A DNA stretch of 64,000 nt from Hyphomicrobium methylovorum (lineage in GTDB: Bacteria > Pseudomonadota > Alphaproteobacteria > Rhizobiales > Hyphomicrobiaceae), in NCBI RefSeq assembly GCF_013626205.1, contig NZ_QHJE01000001.1:2026501-2090500 (forward strand). The letters are read 5' to 3'. The notes below the pieces were generated by a model. The model was given only the letters and a program-made list of their open reading frames with translations. It was not told the origin of the DNA and did no database searches. This document shows positions 14,688-23,441 of the stretch, in pieces (positions within the stretch are counted from its first letter, which is position 1; each line of letters opens with the position of its first letter). The position numbers and the translations under genes are program-made.

Positions 14688-15991
14688 TATACGTGATCCG
14701 ATGCGAGACGCAGGCCGGCGAACTGCCAGCGTTGATGGGGATAGAAGAAATTGCGGTAGGTGGTGCGCGAGTGGTCTGGTGGCGTTGCGTAAGATGAGCC
14801 GCGCAAGACGTGCTGGCTGACCATGAACTTGCCGTTGTATTCGCCGATTGCTCCGAGTGGCGGCCGATAGCCGGGGTAGGGAAGGTATGCGCTGGCAGTC
14901 CATTGCCAGAGATCGCCGAAAAGTTGCTGTGGAGCGTTCGCGCTTCCGGTGTCCGGCGTTCGATGCGGACGAAGCGCACCGGAGCGCGCACCATTTTTCA
15001 TTTCGCCTGCAGCCTTCGCGGCGAATTCCCATTCGAATTCGGTTGGCAGTCGCTTGCCGCTCCAGCGCGCGAAGGCTTCGGCTTCATAGAACGACAGGTG
15101 CGCAACCGGTTCGGCCGGAGAGACGGGGCGCGATCCCTGCAGCGACATCTGCATCCATCCGCCGTCGGATTGATGCCAGTACAGCGGCGCGTTCCATCCT
15201 TCGCGGTTGACCGTGGTCCATCCATCGGCAAGCCAGAGCGAGGGCGTGCGATAGCCGTCGTCGAGAATGAATTCCAACCACTCCGCGTTGGTTGTCAGTC
15301 GACTCGCGATTGCAAACGGATGGATGAGAGCTTCGTGAGCTGGGTTTTCGTTGTCCCAGGAATAGCCCTCGCCGGAATGACCGATCTTTACGATTCCGCC
15401 GCCGTGCGTGATCCAACGCACGGGGAGCTGTGGCTCAGTATCGTTTATGTCCGCAGCTTCCTGATAAGCGGGCCGAAGCGGATTTGCATCGAACAATGCG
15501 AGGATGTCTGAGAGCAGAAGCTCTTGATGCTGTTCCTCGTGATTGATGCCGATTTCAATAAGCCGCGCAACATCAGGCGCCATGTCGGCCCGCTGTTCGA
15601 AGAGTGTGCGCAATCCTTCGTCGACGTGCGCGCGATACGCCATCACGCATTCTATTGACGGGCGTGTCAGTAATCCGCGCTTAGGCCGTGGATGGCGTGC
15701 GCCTTGGCTCTCGTAATACGAGTTGAAGCAGAAGTTGAAGCTGTCGTCGAAGATGCGATAGCCGGGGAGGTATGGCTTCAGCACGAAGGTTTCGAAGAAC
15801 CATGTGACGTGAGCCAGATGCCATTTCGTCGGGCTGGCGTCTTCCATGGCCTGGACGACCATGTCTTCCGGCGTGAGCGGCGCGGCCAATTCCATGGAGC
15901 GATCGCGCGTTGCGAACAGTCGTTCGGCAATCGATGGGGCATCAGGCTGGTTTAGGATATGGGCTTTGGGCGGGCTCGTTGTGTCTAGCAT
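14687..15991 (-). CDS. egtB: Ergothioneine sulfoxide synthase EgtB
   Basis: EgtB is an iron enzyme that couples hercynine to a thiol donor (gamma-glutamylcysteine or cysteine) with O2. The 434-residue protein has an N-terminal DinB-like helical bundle with iron-ligand histidines in KWHLAHVTWFFE (about residues 56-67) and INHEEQHQELL (about 148-158), and a C-terminal formylglycine-generating-enzyme-type domain with RLPTEFEWEFAA and QHVLRGSSYAT. GGAGG sits 7 bases before the ATG at 15991. It heads the egtB-egtD operon. The thiol donor cannot be told from the sequence by eye; absence of a neighbouring egtC amidase leaves both options open. Confidence 0.93.
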   Translation of the reverse strand: MLDTTSPPKAHILNQPDAPSIAERLFATRDRSMELAAPLTPEDMVVQAMEDASPTKWHLAHVTWFFETFVLKPYLPGYRIFDDSFNFCFNSYYESQGARHPRPKRGLLTRPSIECVMAYRAHVDEGLRTLFEQRADMAPDVARLIEIGINHEEQHQELLLSDILALFDANPLRPAYQEAADINDTEPQLPVRWITHGGGIVKIGHSGEGYSWDNENPAHEALIHPFAIASRLTTNAEWLEFILDDGYRTPSLWLADGWTTVNREGWNAPLYWHQSDGGWMQMSLQGSRPVSPAEPVAHLSFYEAEAFARWSGKRLPTEFEWEFAAKAAGEMKNGARSGALRPHRTPDTGSANAPQQLFGDLWQWTASAYLPYPGYRPPLGAIGEYNGKFMVSQHVLRGSSYATPPDHSRTTYRNFFYPHQRWQFAGLRLASDHV

Positions 15992-16314
15992 CGGCCTCCT
16001 CCGGGGTTTCGTGTGTGATACGGCTGGGCCGGTTGGTTTGTTTCACAAAGTCGGGTCTGGGATTGCGGAGGTGTCGGGTCAGCGGATCGGCTGCTGTTCA
16101 AATTCCCTGAAGACTTTGCCCCGTGTATTTCCGGTATATCGCGGACCGCAGCGCCTACCGCGCGCGCCTGAGATTAGAGAACGACATTATGGCGAGATCG
16201 TTCCCGCTGCGTGATGGCCAAGTTAGGCTTCGGCAATTGTTAATTGACGCAATGCTGCAGACTTCATCAGCTCCGACTTGACGTTTGGGAGAACTGACCG
16301 CTTATGCTGCATCA
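15992..16314. other. Divergent intergenic region egtB / rnpB
   Basis: These 323 bases separate divergent egtB and rnpB. The right end carries the likely rnpB promoter. Elsewhere there is no obvious hairpin, terminator or reading frame with a plausible start, so the rest is probably egtB leader and promoter sequence. Confidence 0.5.
16278..16308 (+). promoter_or_regulatory. Likely rnpB promoter
   Basis: TTGACG (16278-16283) is a good housekeeping -35 hexamer. A -10-like TTATGC/TATGCT follows (16302-16308) with an 18-19 base spacer, and transcription starting 6-7 bases later would coincide with the predicted mature rnpB 5' end at about 16315. Confidence 0.6.
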
Positions 16315-16743
16315 CCAGCCGGCCGGACGGCCGCTGCCGGATTTCGTTGTGGCGAAGCGGGCTCTAAAGGCCCGGTAGCAAGCAAGCGTCCGGTGGAGGA
16401 AAGTCCGGGCTCCATGATGATGCGGTGGCGGCTAACGGCCGCCGGGGGCGACCCCAGGGAAAGTGCCACAGAGACGATACCGCCATTGGGTTCGCCCGAA
16501 GGTAAGGGTGAAAAGGTGCGGTAAGAGCGCACCGCGCGTCTGGTAACAGACGTGGCATGGCAAACCCCACCGGGAGCAAGATCGAATAGGGGTGAGCGCG
16601 TAGGGCGGGCAACCGCTGCTGCGAGGCGTGTCATCACGTTACTCATCCGGGTTGATTGCACGAGGCGCCTGGCGACAGACGTCCCAGAGGAATGGCCGTC
16701 GCGGAGGCAACTCCAGACAGAACCCGGCTTACAGGCCGGCTGG
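16315..16743 (+). ncRNA. rnpB: RNase P RNA (bacterial type A)
   Basis: The catalytic RNA of RNase P matures tRNA 5' ends. The conserved core GAGGAAAGTCCGGGCTCC (from 16397), ACAGAGACGATACCGCC, AGGGTGAAAAGGTGCGGTAAGAGCGCACCG and later CAAACCCCACC with GAGCAAGA are all present in order. The ends were set by helix P1: CCAGCCGGCC (16315-16324) pairs perfectly with GGCCGGCTGG (16734-16743). The 429-base length is typical. It is followed by a T-containing stretch (TACTTTTC) but no strong terminator hairpin. Confidence 0.95.
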
Positions 16744-16856
16744 TACTTTTCATTGCGACTGACGGGATGCAGCTTTTGCTCACCGCGAAGTTGCGAGTCG
16801 ATCCGGCGTCTACACATCATCGAGGTAAGGCGCAGCACGTCTGATCGCGCGTCGTG

Positions 16857-17702
16857 TTACGGCGCGACAACGAGTTTTCTATAGAGATGCCATGTCGCGT
16901 GGCCTAGCACGGGTAATACGATCGCAAGGCCGACAAGAAATGGCAGTGCGCCAAGAACGAGGCTCAGGGCCACGATCAAGCCCCAGAGCGCGATTGGGCC
17001 TGGGTTTTCAAGTGCGGCGCGTACGGATGTTCTGACGGCTGTGGCGGCGCTCACGTGCTGATCGACGAGCATGGGAAACGATACGACGCTAATCGTCAGT
17101 ACAAAGAGCGCAAACACGAATCCCACGACAGTTTCGACGATCAGGACCTGCGTGCCTTTTCCGGAGTGCCAAAGCTGGTCGAAGAATTTCTCCGGCGTTG
17201 CTGCTTCGCTCCCGAAGATCTGCGTGTGAATGAGGTTCGCTACAAAGAGCCAAGCGACGAAGATTGCTGCAAGCACAAGCCCTAGCCGGACGATGGCTCC
17301 GATCCCAGGGCGGTGCAGAACATCAATAGCGCGTGCCGGTGAGATATCGAGCCCCTGTTCTCGCCGTCTGCTCAGCTCATAGAGACCGATCGCAACGAGC
17401 GGTCCGAGAAGCGCGAAGCCTGCGGCCATTGGATAGAGCAGCGGCAACAGTTCGAAGCCGAACTGTAGGCGGAAGAGAATGAGCCCGACCACCGGATAAA
17501 TAATCAGCAGGAAGGCGACCTGTGTCGGCATCGCGCGGAAATCATCGATGCCCTGCTGTAGCGACGACCAGACGTCGGAATAGGTGATCGTTCTGACCTC
17601 GGGCTCTCCGTCGCGCCAGAGGGCGCTTGCTGGCCATCTGGGGTCACCGATGGGGTTCAGCGGGTGTCTGGATGACTGAAGACTGGTGTTTGAGATCGGC
17701 AT
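16857..17702 (-). CDS. DUF2189-family membrane protein
   Basis: A 281-residue polytopic protein. After a charged N-terminus of about 55 residues (VRTITYSDVWSSLQQGIDDFRAMP is characteristic) come roughly six membrane helices, including FALLGPLVAIGLYELSRRRE and a final GHATWHLYRKLV. This is the DUF2189 pattern; some relatives are loosely called cytochrome c oxidase subunit I-like, but no haem ligands are evident and the function is unknown. GGAGG spaced 8 bases before the ATG at 17702 sets the start. It is divergent from mraZ, with 621 bases between. Confidence 0.88.
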   Translation of the reverse strand: MPISNTSLQSSRHPLNPIGDPRWPASALWRDGEPEVRTITYSDVWSSLQQGIDDFRAMPTQVAFLLIIYPVVGLILFRLQFGFELLPLLYPMAAGFALLGPLVAIGLYELSRRREQGLDISPARAIDVLHRPGIGAIVRLGLVLAAIFVAWLFVANLIHTQIFGSEAATPEKFFDQLWHSGKGTQVLIVETVVGFVFALFVLTISVVSFPMLVDQHVSAATAVRTSVRAALENPGPIALWGLIVALSLVLGALPFLVGLAIVLPVLGHATWHLYRKLVVAP

Positions 17703-17964
17703 GTCGGCGCCTCCGATTTCACGGATGCCGAGACATAATTGAGGTCCACAGCATCCGCCGCGGGTACTCCCACCATCAGGCACTGGAGTGAGGATGCGCT
17801 CTGCAGTTGTGGCGTCAAGTCAGGACTGCGTGATTTTGGCTGCATCGGCAAGTCATGGTGTTTAGCCGAAGGATCGCCACACTCCGACAAGTGTCTGATT
17901 TTACGTGCGCTTCGGATTATCGGCGCGGCCGGAGCCCAGTTATCCCCTCTAATAATCCTTAAAA

Positions 17965-17999
17965 TTCCATTGACGACCATTTAATCCCATGGCATCCCA
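17965..17999 (-). promoter_or_regulatory. Candidate MraZ operator: four TGGNN repeats with 10-base period
   Basis: On the minus strand the sequence reads TGGGA-N5-TGGGA-N5-TGGTC-N5-TGGAA: the four TGG triplets are complementary to CCA ending at 17999, 17989, 17979 and 17969, an exact 10-base period. Known MraZ boxes are TGGGN repeats separated by 5 bases, and MraZ represses its own operon. A TTGACG hexamer (17970-17975) is embedded in the array and could be the -35 of the mraZ promoter. Two repeats are perfect, two degenerate. It lies about 325 bases before the mraZ ATG, implying a long leader. Confidence 0.65.
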
Positions 18000-18089
18000 T
18001 GAGTGCCCGTCCGCACCGGGCAGGACACCGTGGTCGGGCGCCGATTTGGTAGAGGGCCCAGATTTGAGCGACCGCCACGGCCCCTTTCT

Positions 18090-18235
18090 TGATTGTTTCG
18101 GGCGACACGCGTTCCGCGCGCCGGCCGCCCGAAACGAAGCCGGTCCTGACGGCCGGCTCCCCGGAGGGGGAGTCGTCAGGACCAAGCGAAGAGATTTTCG
18201 GGCGACACGCAGTTTGTGCGCGGGCCGCCAGAGCC
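18090..18235 (+). promoter_or_regulatory. Structured mraZ leader with duplicated element and competing helices
   Basis: TTTCGGGCGACACGC occurs at 18096-18110 and again at 18196-18210, exactly 100 bases apart, within a longer imperfect repeat of about 34 bases. GTTTCGGGCG of copy 1 (18095-18104) pairs with CGCCCGAAAC (18126-18135); TTTCGGGCG of copy 2 can pair with nine bases of the same segment, so the two helices exclude each other. Between them lies a strong hairpin, GGTCCTGAC (18142-18150) with GTCAGGACC (18175-18183) plus an inner CTCCCC/GGGGAG stem. No T-run follows it. This resembles the UpsM leader RNA reported upstream of mraZ in Rhodobacter; homology is not established. Confidence 0.55.
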
Positions 18236-18323
18236 AAGTGAATGAGTGAGTGTCCGGCAATCGGCGTTCGGCCTACCGGGGCCCAGGTAACGAGTAAGGG
18301 AGCGATTATTCGTTAGCTGGGGG

Positions 18324-18815
18324 ATGGACCGTTTTGTCTCAACATTCACAAACAAGATTGACGCCAAGGGCCGCGTTTCGATCCCTGCATCGTTTCGCGC
18401 CGTCTTGGAGCGCGACGGTTATCCGGGCGGGCTTTACTGCTACCCCTCGCTCGATGCTCCTGCGCTCGATGCAGGCGGCGAAAGACTTGCGAAAAAGATC
18501 GATGGTCTGCTCGCAAATCTCCCGGATTATTCGGACGAGCGGGACCAACTCTCTGTCGCACTCTACGGCGACGTCCAAGTTCTCACGATCGATGGCGACG
18601 GGCGCATCGTCCTTCCTGAAAGCCTCCGCTCCCACGCCGGGCTGGAAACCGCCGTCACGTTTGTTGGCCTCGGTGACAAGTTTCAGATCTGGGAACCTGG
18701 GCGGTTCGAAAAGCGCCGCGCAGAAGCGCGAAGCAAAGTTCAAGTGACGCGCAAACTATTCGCAGCGGGTAGCCGTTCTTCGGGTGAAGGCGGCGATGAA
18801 GGAGCACGGGGATGA
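18324..18815 (+). CDS. mraZ: Transcriptional regulator MraZ
   Basis: MraZ is an AbrB-fold DNA-binding protein that regulates the dcw operon. The 163-residue protein contains the two family half-repeats with the DxxxR motifs: [13 protein letters not shown] (residues 13-25) and [13 protein letters not shown] (about 91-103). It is the first gene of the cluster, its stop overlaps rsmH (ATGA), and a GGGGG stretch just before the ATG serves as ribosome binding site. The candidate MraZ box upstream implies autoregulation. The C-terminal tail of about 30 residues ([18 protein letters not shown]) is longer than in E. coli. Confidence 0.96.
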   Translation: MDRFVSTFTNKIDAKGRVSIPASFRAVLERDGYPGGLYCYPSLDAPALDAGGERLAKKIDGLLANLPDYSDERDQLSVALYGDVQVLTIDGDGRIVLPESLRSHAGLETAVTFVGLGDKFQIWEPGRFEKRRAEARSKVQVTRKLFAAGSRSSGEGGDEGARG

Positions 18816-19825
18816 CGCGGGGTGGCGGGGCAGAGGGAGCCTCGCTGGGGCACGATGACAAGCCTCCGCGCCACGTCCCCGTGCTTATTTCCGAAGTCAT
18901 CGAAGCGCTTTCTCCAAAAGACGGCGAAGTCTTTATCGACGGCACGTTCGGTGCGGGCGGATACACGCGCGCGATTCTCAATGCCGCGAATTGCATGGTG
19001 CTGGCGCTCGATCGCGACCCGACAGCACTCGCGAATGCGGAGCCGCTGCGCGCCGAGTTCGGCGCCCGGTTTATCGCCGTTGAATCTCCCTTCAGTGACA
19101 TGGCGGATGTAGCTGAGACGGTTCTCGCAGGGCAGAACGTCGATGGTGTCGTTCTCGATATCGGCGTGTCTTCGATGCAGATCGACGATGCAGAGCGCGG
19201 GTTTTCATTTCAGCATGACGGGCCGCTCGACATGCGGATGTCGCGCGATGGGCAGACCGCTGCCGACTTCGTCAACGAGGCTGAAGAAGCCGAAATCGCG
19301 GACGTGATTTATACGTTCGGTGAGGAGCACAAATCGCGTTCCATTGCGCGCGCCATCGTTCGGCGGCGTGCTCAGGCGCCGTTTGCAACGACGCTGGAAC
19401 TCGCGGATACGGTGTCGCGCGTTTTGCATGGCCGGCGCGTGGACGGGCGCCATCCGGCGACGCGGACGTTTCAGGCGCTACGAATTTATATCAACGATGA
19501 ACTCGGTGAATTGAGCCGCGCGCTCAGCGCTGCCGAGAAAATTCTTAAACCTGGCGGCCGTCTCGTCGTCGTCTCGTTTCACAGCCTGGAAGACCGTATC
19601 GTAAAGAAATTCCTGATCGAACGGTCTGGAAAAGCGCCTGCAGTTTCGCGGCATTCTCCTCAAGCTTCGATAAAAACTGAGCCTGCGAGTTTTCGAATTG
19701 TTAACTCCCGCCCGTTAACACCTTCTAAAGGTGAATTGGATGTGAACCCGCGTGCACGCTCGGCACGACTTCGAGCAGCGGTTCGCACTGATTCTGCGCC
19801 AATGCGGGACAAGACGGAAACCTGA
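18812..19825 (+). CDS. rsmH: 16S rRNA (cytosine1402-N4)-methyltransferase RsmH
   Basis: RsmH (formerly MraW) methylates C1402 of 16S rRNA at the ribosomal P site. The 337-residue protein shows the N-terminal [13 protein letters not shown], the SAM-binding [13 protein letters not shown] (about residues 44-56), [18 protein letters not shown] and DMRM, then [19 protein letters not shown], all hallmarks of the family. The ATG overlaps the mraZ stop by four bases, so the genes are translationally coupled. It is followed by ftsL after 67 bases. Confidence 0.96.
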   Translation: MTRGGGAEGASLGHDDKPPRHVPVLISEVIEALSPKDGEVFIDGTFGAGGYTRAILNAANCMVLALDRDPTALANAEPLRAEFGARFIAVESPFSDMADVAETVLAGQNVDGVVLDIGVSSMQIDDAERGFSFQHDGPLDMRMSRDGQTAADFVNEAEEAEIADVIYTFGEEHKSRSIARAIVRRRAQAPFATTLELADTVSRVLHGRRVDGRHPATRTFQALRIYINDELGELSRALSAAEKILKPGGRLVVVSFHSLEDRIVKKFLIERSGKAPAVSRHSPQASIKTEPASFRIVNSRPLTPSKGELDVNPRARSARLRAAVRTDSAPMRDKTET

Positions 19826-19892
19826 GATTTCGGGGCCGTCCCTTCACCCCGCAGAGGTTGTTCTTCGAGTTTTAGTCAGTAGGGGACATGAA

Positions 19893-20192
19893 ATGCGTCT
19901 CTTAAACATAACGGCATTCTTCTTTGCCATTGCGAGCGCGCTGCTCCTGTATGGCCTTAACTATCAAACGCGCCGTCTCGAAGCCGAGATGCAGGGAATA
20001 GAGCGTCTCGCTGCGAGCGCGCGAGACGACATCGCGGTGCTGAAGGCCGAACGTGGCCACCTCGCCCGTCCTGACCGCATCGATGTCCTGGCACGCCAAC
20101 TTGGCTTTGCTCCGCCGAAGCCCGACCAATTCCGTAACGGACGCATGGTGTCTGAGCTGACCGTCAACGGGGCGCAGGCCGATGGCCGCTGA
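19893..20192 (+). CDS. ftsL: Cell division protein FtsL
   Basis: A 99-residue bitopic protein: short cytoplasmic N-terminus, one membrane helix (residues 6-22, ITAFFFAIASALLLYGL) and a periplasmic coiled coil (YQTRRLEAEMQGIERLAASARDDIAVLKAE). FtsL forms the divisome FtsQLB subcomplex that activates septal peptidoglycan synthesis. Sequence conservation is always low, so position between rsmH and ftsI plus topology give the call. The ATG at 19893 was chosen because the frame reaching back to 19752 overlaps rsmH and lacks family features. It overlaps ftsI by 11 bases. Confidence 0.88.
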   Translation: MRLLNITAFFFAIASALLLYGLNYQTRRLEAEMQGIERLAASARDDIAVLKAERGHLARPDRIDVLARQLGFAPPKPDQFRNGRMVSELTVNGAQADGR

Positions 20193-21861
20193 CATTGCGC
20201 GAGGTCTTGATGCGCGACGGCGCCCGCGCGGTGGATACGGATCGAAAACGCGGCACATAACTGAAGCCTGCGTCTACGGCTTTCTGTTCTTTGCGTTCGT
20301 GCAAGTCGGAATTCAGCTGGTTCTGCTCGCGGTGAACCGGTCTCCAAGCGCGACGCTCGCGCTTTCGGAGCCCGTGGCGCGAAGCTTCAGCCGTCCTGAC
20401 ATTGTCGACCGCAACGGACGGCTTCTCGCGACCGATCTCGAGGCGCCTTCGATCTTCGCCGATCCGGCGCTGGTGCTTGATCGCGACGAACTGGTCGAAA
20501 AACTCGTCACTGTATTGCCGGATATCAACCAGCAGGAGCTGCGACGCGCGCTCTCCGATCGCTCGCGCCGGTTCGTGTGGGTGCGCAGAGGCGTTTCTCC
20601 CAAGATTGCGCAGAAGGTTCATGACCTCGGTTTGCCGGGACTATCGTTCCGCAATGAGCTGAAGCGCGCTTATCCGGCCGGGGCTCTCGCGGGGCACGTG
20701 CTCGGTTCCGTAAACGTCGATAACCGCGGCGTAAGCGGGATCGAGAAGTACATCGACGAAAAGGTCGGGGTCGATCCGGTGCATGCCGCTGTGCTGTCAT
20801 CGCGCGCACCCGTTCGGCTTTCGCTCGACATTGGCGTGCAGCACGCGCTCGAAGACGAACTCGATGACGCAGTAAAGCTGTACAAGACGGAAGGTGCGGC
20901 GGGTCTCATCCTCAACATCAAGACCGGAGAAGTTCTTGCGAGCGCGTCGCTGCCGCGGGTCGATCCTTCCTGGCCGACGGAAGCGCTCGCCGATCAGCGA
21001 TTGGATCGCGTTTCGGGTGGCACGTACGAGCTTGGGTCGGTCTTTAAGACGCTTACGATCGGCATGGCGCTTGATGATGGCCATGTGCAGCCCGGCACGA
21101 TGATCGATGTGCGCAAGCCGATGCAAGTTGGGCGCTTCACCGTCACGGATTTTCATCCGGCGGGGCGGCCTTTGAGCGTGACAGAAATTTTCACGCACTC
21201 GTCGAACATCGGGGCCGCCATGTTGGCGTTGCAGGCGGGGCCGGAGAAGTTCGCGGAGTTCCTCGACAAGGTTGGCGTTCTGGGCACGCTAAAGACCGAG
21301 CAAGGCGTGGTTGCGCCGCCGCAGGTTCCCAAGACATGGACGCGCGCATCGACGATCACCGCTGCGTACGGACATGGGATTGCCGTCGCTCCGATTCAGT
21401 TTGCGGCTGCCGCCGCGACGCTGCTGAATCACGGCCATCAGGTGCAGCCCACGTTCCTTCGCCGGTTCGACGCTGAATCGGCGGATACGAAGCCGCGGAT
21501 AAGCGACGCGACCTCGCGGCAGCTGGCGAACATCATGCGCCTCAACGTGACCGCGCCAGACGGAACGGGCCGGGAAGCGGACGTGCCCGGCTACCGTGTG
21601 GGTGGAAAAACAGGTACGGCCGACCTTGCCATTCGTGGCGGTTACGCCAAGAACGCAGTCATCACGTCGTTCCTGGCGTCGTTCCCGATGGACGAACCTC
21701 AGTATCTGACGTTCGTCGTGCTGTTTCAGCCGAAGGGCGTCGCGGACACTCAGGGGCGGCGTACGGCGGGCACGAACGCGGCGCCGGTTACCAGCCGTCT
21801 TATTTCGCGGGTTGCCGCTCAGCTTGGCGTCGCACCGATGGACGTTGCGCAGAGCCAATAG
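20182..21861 (+). CDS. ftsI: Septal peptidoglycan transpeptidase FtsI (PBP3)
   Basis: The 559-residue class B penicillin-binding protein crosslinks septal peptidoglycan with FtsW. A single N-terminal helix (about residues 32-50) follows an arginine-rich cytoplasmic tail; the PBP dimerisation domain contains RPDIVDRNGRLLATD, and the transpeptidase domain carries SVFK (active Ser, in LGSVFKTLT about residue 287), SSN in THSSNIGAAM and KTG in VGGKTGTAD. All three catalytic motifs are intact. The start overlaps ftsL. There is a 93-base gap before murE. Confidence 0.96.
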   Translation: MAADIARGLDARRRPRGGYGSKTRHITEACVYGFLFFAFVQVGIQLVLLAVNRSPSATLALSEPVARSFSRPDIVDRNGRLLATDLEAPSIFADPALVLDRDELVEKLVTVLPDINQQELRRALSDRSRRFVWVRRGVSPKIAQKVHDLGLPGLSFRNELKRAYPAGALAGHVLGSVNVDNRGVSGIEKYIDEKVGVDPVHAAVLSSRAPVRLSLDIGVQHALEDELDDAVKLYKTEGAAGLILNIKTGEVLASASLPRVDPSWPTEALADQRLDRVSGGTYELGSVFKTLTIGMALDDGHVQPGTMIDVRKPMQVGRFTVTDFHPAGRPLSVTEIFTHSSNIGAAMLALQAGPEKFAEFLDKVGVLGTLKTEQGVVAPPQVPKTWTRASTITAAYGHGIAVAPIQFAAAAATLLNHGHQVQPTFLRRFDAESADTKPRISDATSRQLANIMRLNVTAPDGTGREADVPGYRVGGKTGTADLAIRGGYAKNAVITSFLASFPMDEPQYLTFVVLFQPKGVADTQGRRTAGTNAAPVTSRLISRVAAQLGVAPMDVAQSQ

Positions 21862-21954
21862 GGCTGTCGGCCGTCGCGGCGGCGGTTTGCGTGATTTGAC
21901 GCATCGGCCCCTCGCCTCGTATCTAAGTTCGCGGGGCGAAGGGGCACAAAGCAC

Positions 21955-23430
21955 ATGAGCGATAGCGAGCAGACTGGAGGCGAACTACGGCTCAGCGATG
22001 TGCTGCCGTCCGATATTCCGCTGCCAGCGGGCTCGTCGGATATTTTTGTCACCGGAGTTACAGCGTCGAGTGCCGCAGTCCGGCCCGGCTTTATATTTGC
22101 AGGTCTTCCCGGATCGAAGGTGGATGGTGCTACGTTCGTGCCTGTTGCGGTTGCACGCGGCGCTCGAGTCATCATCGTCGGGAAGGGGAAAGGCAGCGCC
22201 GTCCCGGCGAATGTCGCTCTGATCGAGGTCGACAATCCGCGCGCCGTGCTTGCGAAGATTGCCGCGAAGATTCACGGCAAACAACCGCGCTGCGCTGTGG
22301 CCGTAACAGGTACGAGCGGTAAGACGTCGGTTGCCGATTTTACGCGCCAGATTTTTTCGTATCTCGGCCATCCTGCTGCGTCCCTCGGCACGATCGGAAT
22401 CGTTAAGCCGGGTGGGGCGATCTATGGATCGCTGACGACGCCGGATCCCGTCACGCTGCATGCAACGCTTGCCCAGCTCGCGGACGAAGGCGTTACGCAT
22501 CTCGCGTTTGAAGCCTCATCGCACGGTCTCGATCAGCACCGCCTCGACGGCGTGGAGCTTGCTGCGGCGGCGTTCACAAATTTGGGGCGCGATCATCTCG
22601 ACTATCACCCGGACGAAGAGGCTTATCTGAAGGCCAAGCTGCGCTTGTTTACGGAGCTGCTGCAGGTTGGACAGCCCGCCGTTGTCAACATGGACGGCGC
22701 GCGCGCCAATGATGTGATCGCGGCTGCGCGCTCGCGAGGTTTGCGCGTGATGACGGTTGGCTCAGGCGGAGATCTCCTCAATCGGCTGTCGCTCCGCCGC
22801 GAGGGATTCTATCAGCGCATCGGGCTCGTTTCCCAAGGCAAGGCCTATGACGTGCGATTGCCGCTCGTCGGCGCGTATCAGGTGGAGAATGCGCTTGTCG
22901 CGGCCGGGCTTGCCATTGCCACCGGCGAGGCAACTGCTGACGTTCTGGCGTCTCTCGAGCATCTTAAAGGTGTGCCAGGGCGGCTCGAAATCGTTGGGCA
23001 GAAGAATGGTGGCCTCGCCGTTGTCGATTATGCGCATAAGCCGGAAGCTCTCGCGGCTGCTCTTGATGGTTGTCGGCCGTTTGCTTCGGGCCGGTTGATC
23101 TCTGTGTTCGGCTGCGGCGGCGATCGCGACAAAGGCAAGCGTCCGATCATGGGGCGCATCTCGATCGAGAAGGCCGACATTACAATTGTCACCGATGACA
23201 ATCCGCGCAGCGAGAATCCGGCGGTAATTCGTAGCGAGATCCTGAATGGGGCGGCGGCAGCGCTGGAGATCGGGAACCGGGCGGAAGCCATCGCAACGGC
23301 CATGGCGATGCTGAAACCGGGCGACGTGCTGCTGGTTGCCGGGAAAGGCCATGAAACGGGCCAGATCATCGGCGATCGGGTCGTGCCGTTTTCGGACCAC
23401 GAAGAAATCCGCCGCCGGCTAGAAAGCTGA
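21955..23430 (+). CDS. murE: UDP-N-acetylmuramoyl-tripeptide synthetase MurE
   Basis: MurE adds meso-diaminopimelate to UDP-MurNAc-L-Ala-D-Glu using ATP in the cytoplasm. The 491-residue Mur ligase shows the ATP loop TGTSGKTSVADF (about residues 117-128), EASSHGLDQHRLDG, the domain 3 segment DYAHKPEAL and DNPRSENP (about 417-424); DNPR is the meso-diaminopimelate specificity motif. It follows ftsI by 93 bases and precedes murF by 11 bases. Confidence 0.96.
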   Translation: MSDSEQTGGELRLSDVLPSDIPLPAGSSDIFVTGVTASSAAVRPGFIFAGLPGSKVDGATFVPVAVARGARVIIVGKGKGSAVPANVALIEVDNPRAVLAKIAAKIHGKQPRCAVAVTGTSGKTSVADFTRQIFSYLGHPAASLGTIGIVKPGGAIYGSLTTPDPVTLHATLAQLADEGVTHLAFEASSHGLDQHRLDGVELAAAAFTNLGRDHLDYHPDEEAYLKAKLRLFTELLQVGQPAVVNMDGARANDVIAAARSRGLRVMTVGSGGDLLNRLSLRREGFYQRIGLVSQGKAYDVRLPLVGAYQVENALVAAGLAIATGEATADVLASLEHLKGVPGRLEIVGQKNGGLAVVDYAHKPEALAAALDGCRPFASGRLISVFGCGGDRDKGKRPIMGRISIEKADITIVTDDNPRSENPAVIRSEILNGAAAALEIGNRAEAIATAMAMLKPGDVLLVAGKGHETGQIIGDRVVPFSDHEEIRRRLES

Positions 23431-23441
23431 TCTCTCCATCA

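Noticed and set aside
18142-18183. Strong hairpin before mraZ as an intrinsic terminator
   Set aside because: Although the stem is long, no T-run follows (ACCAAGCGAAG), so simple intrinsic termination is unlikely; treated as part of the leader structure instead.
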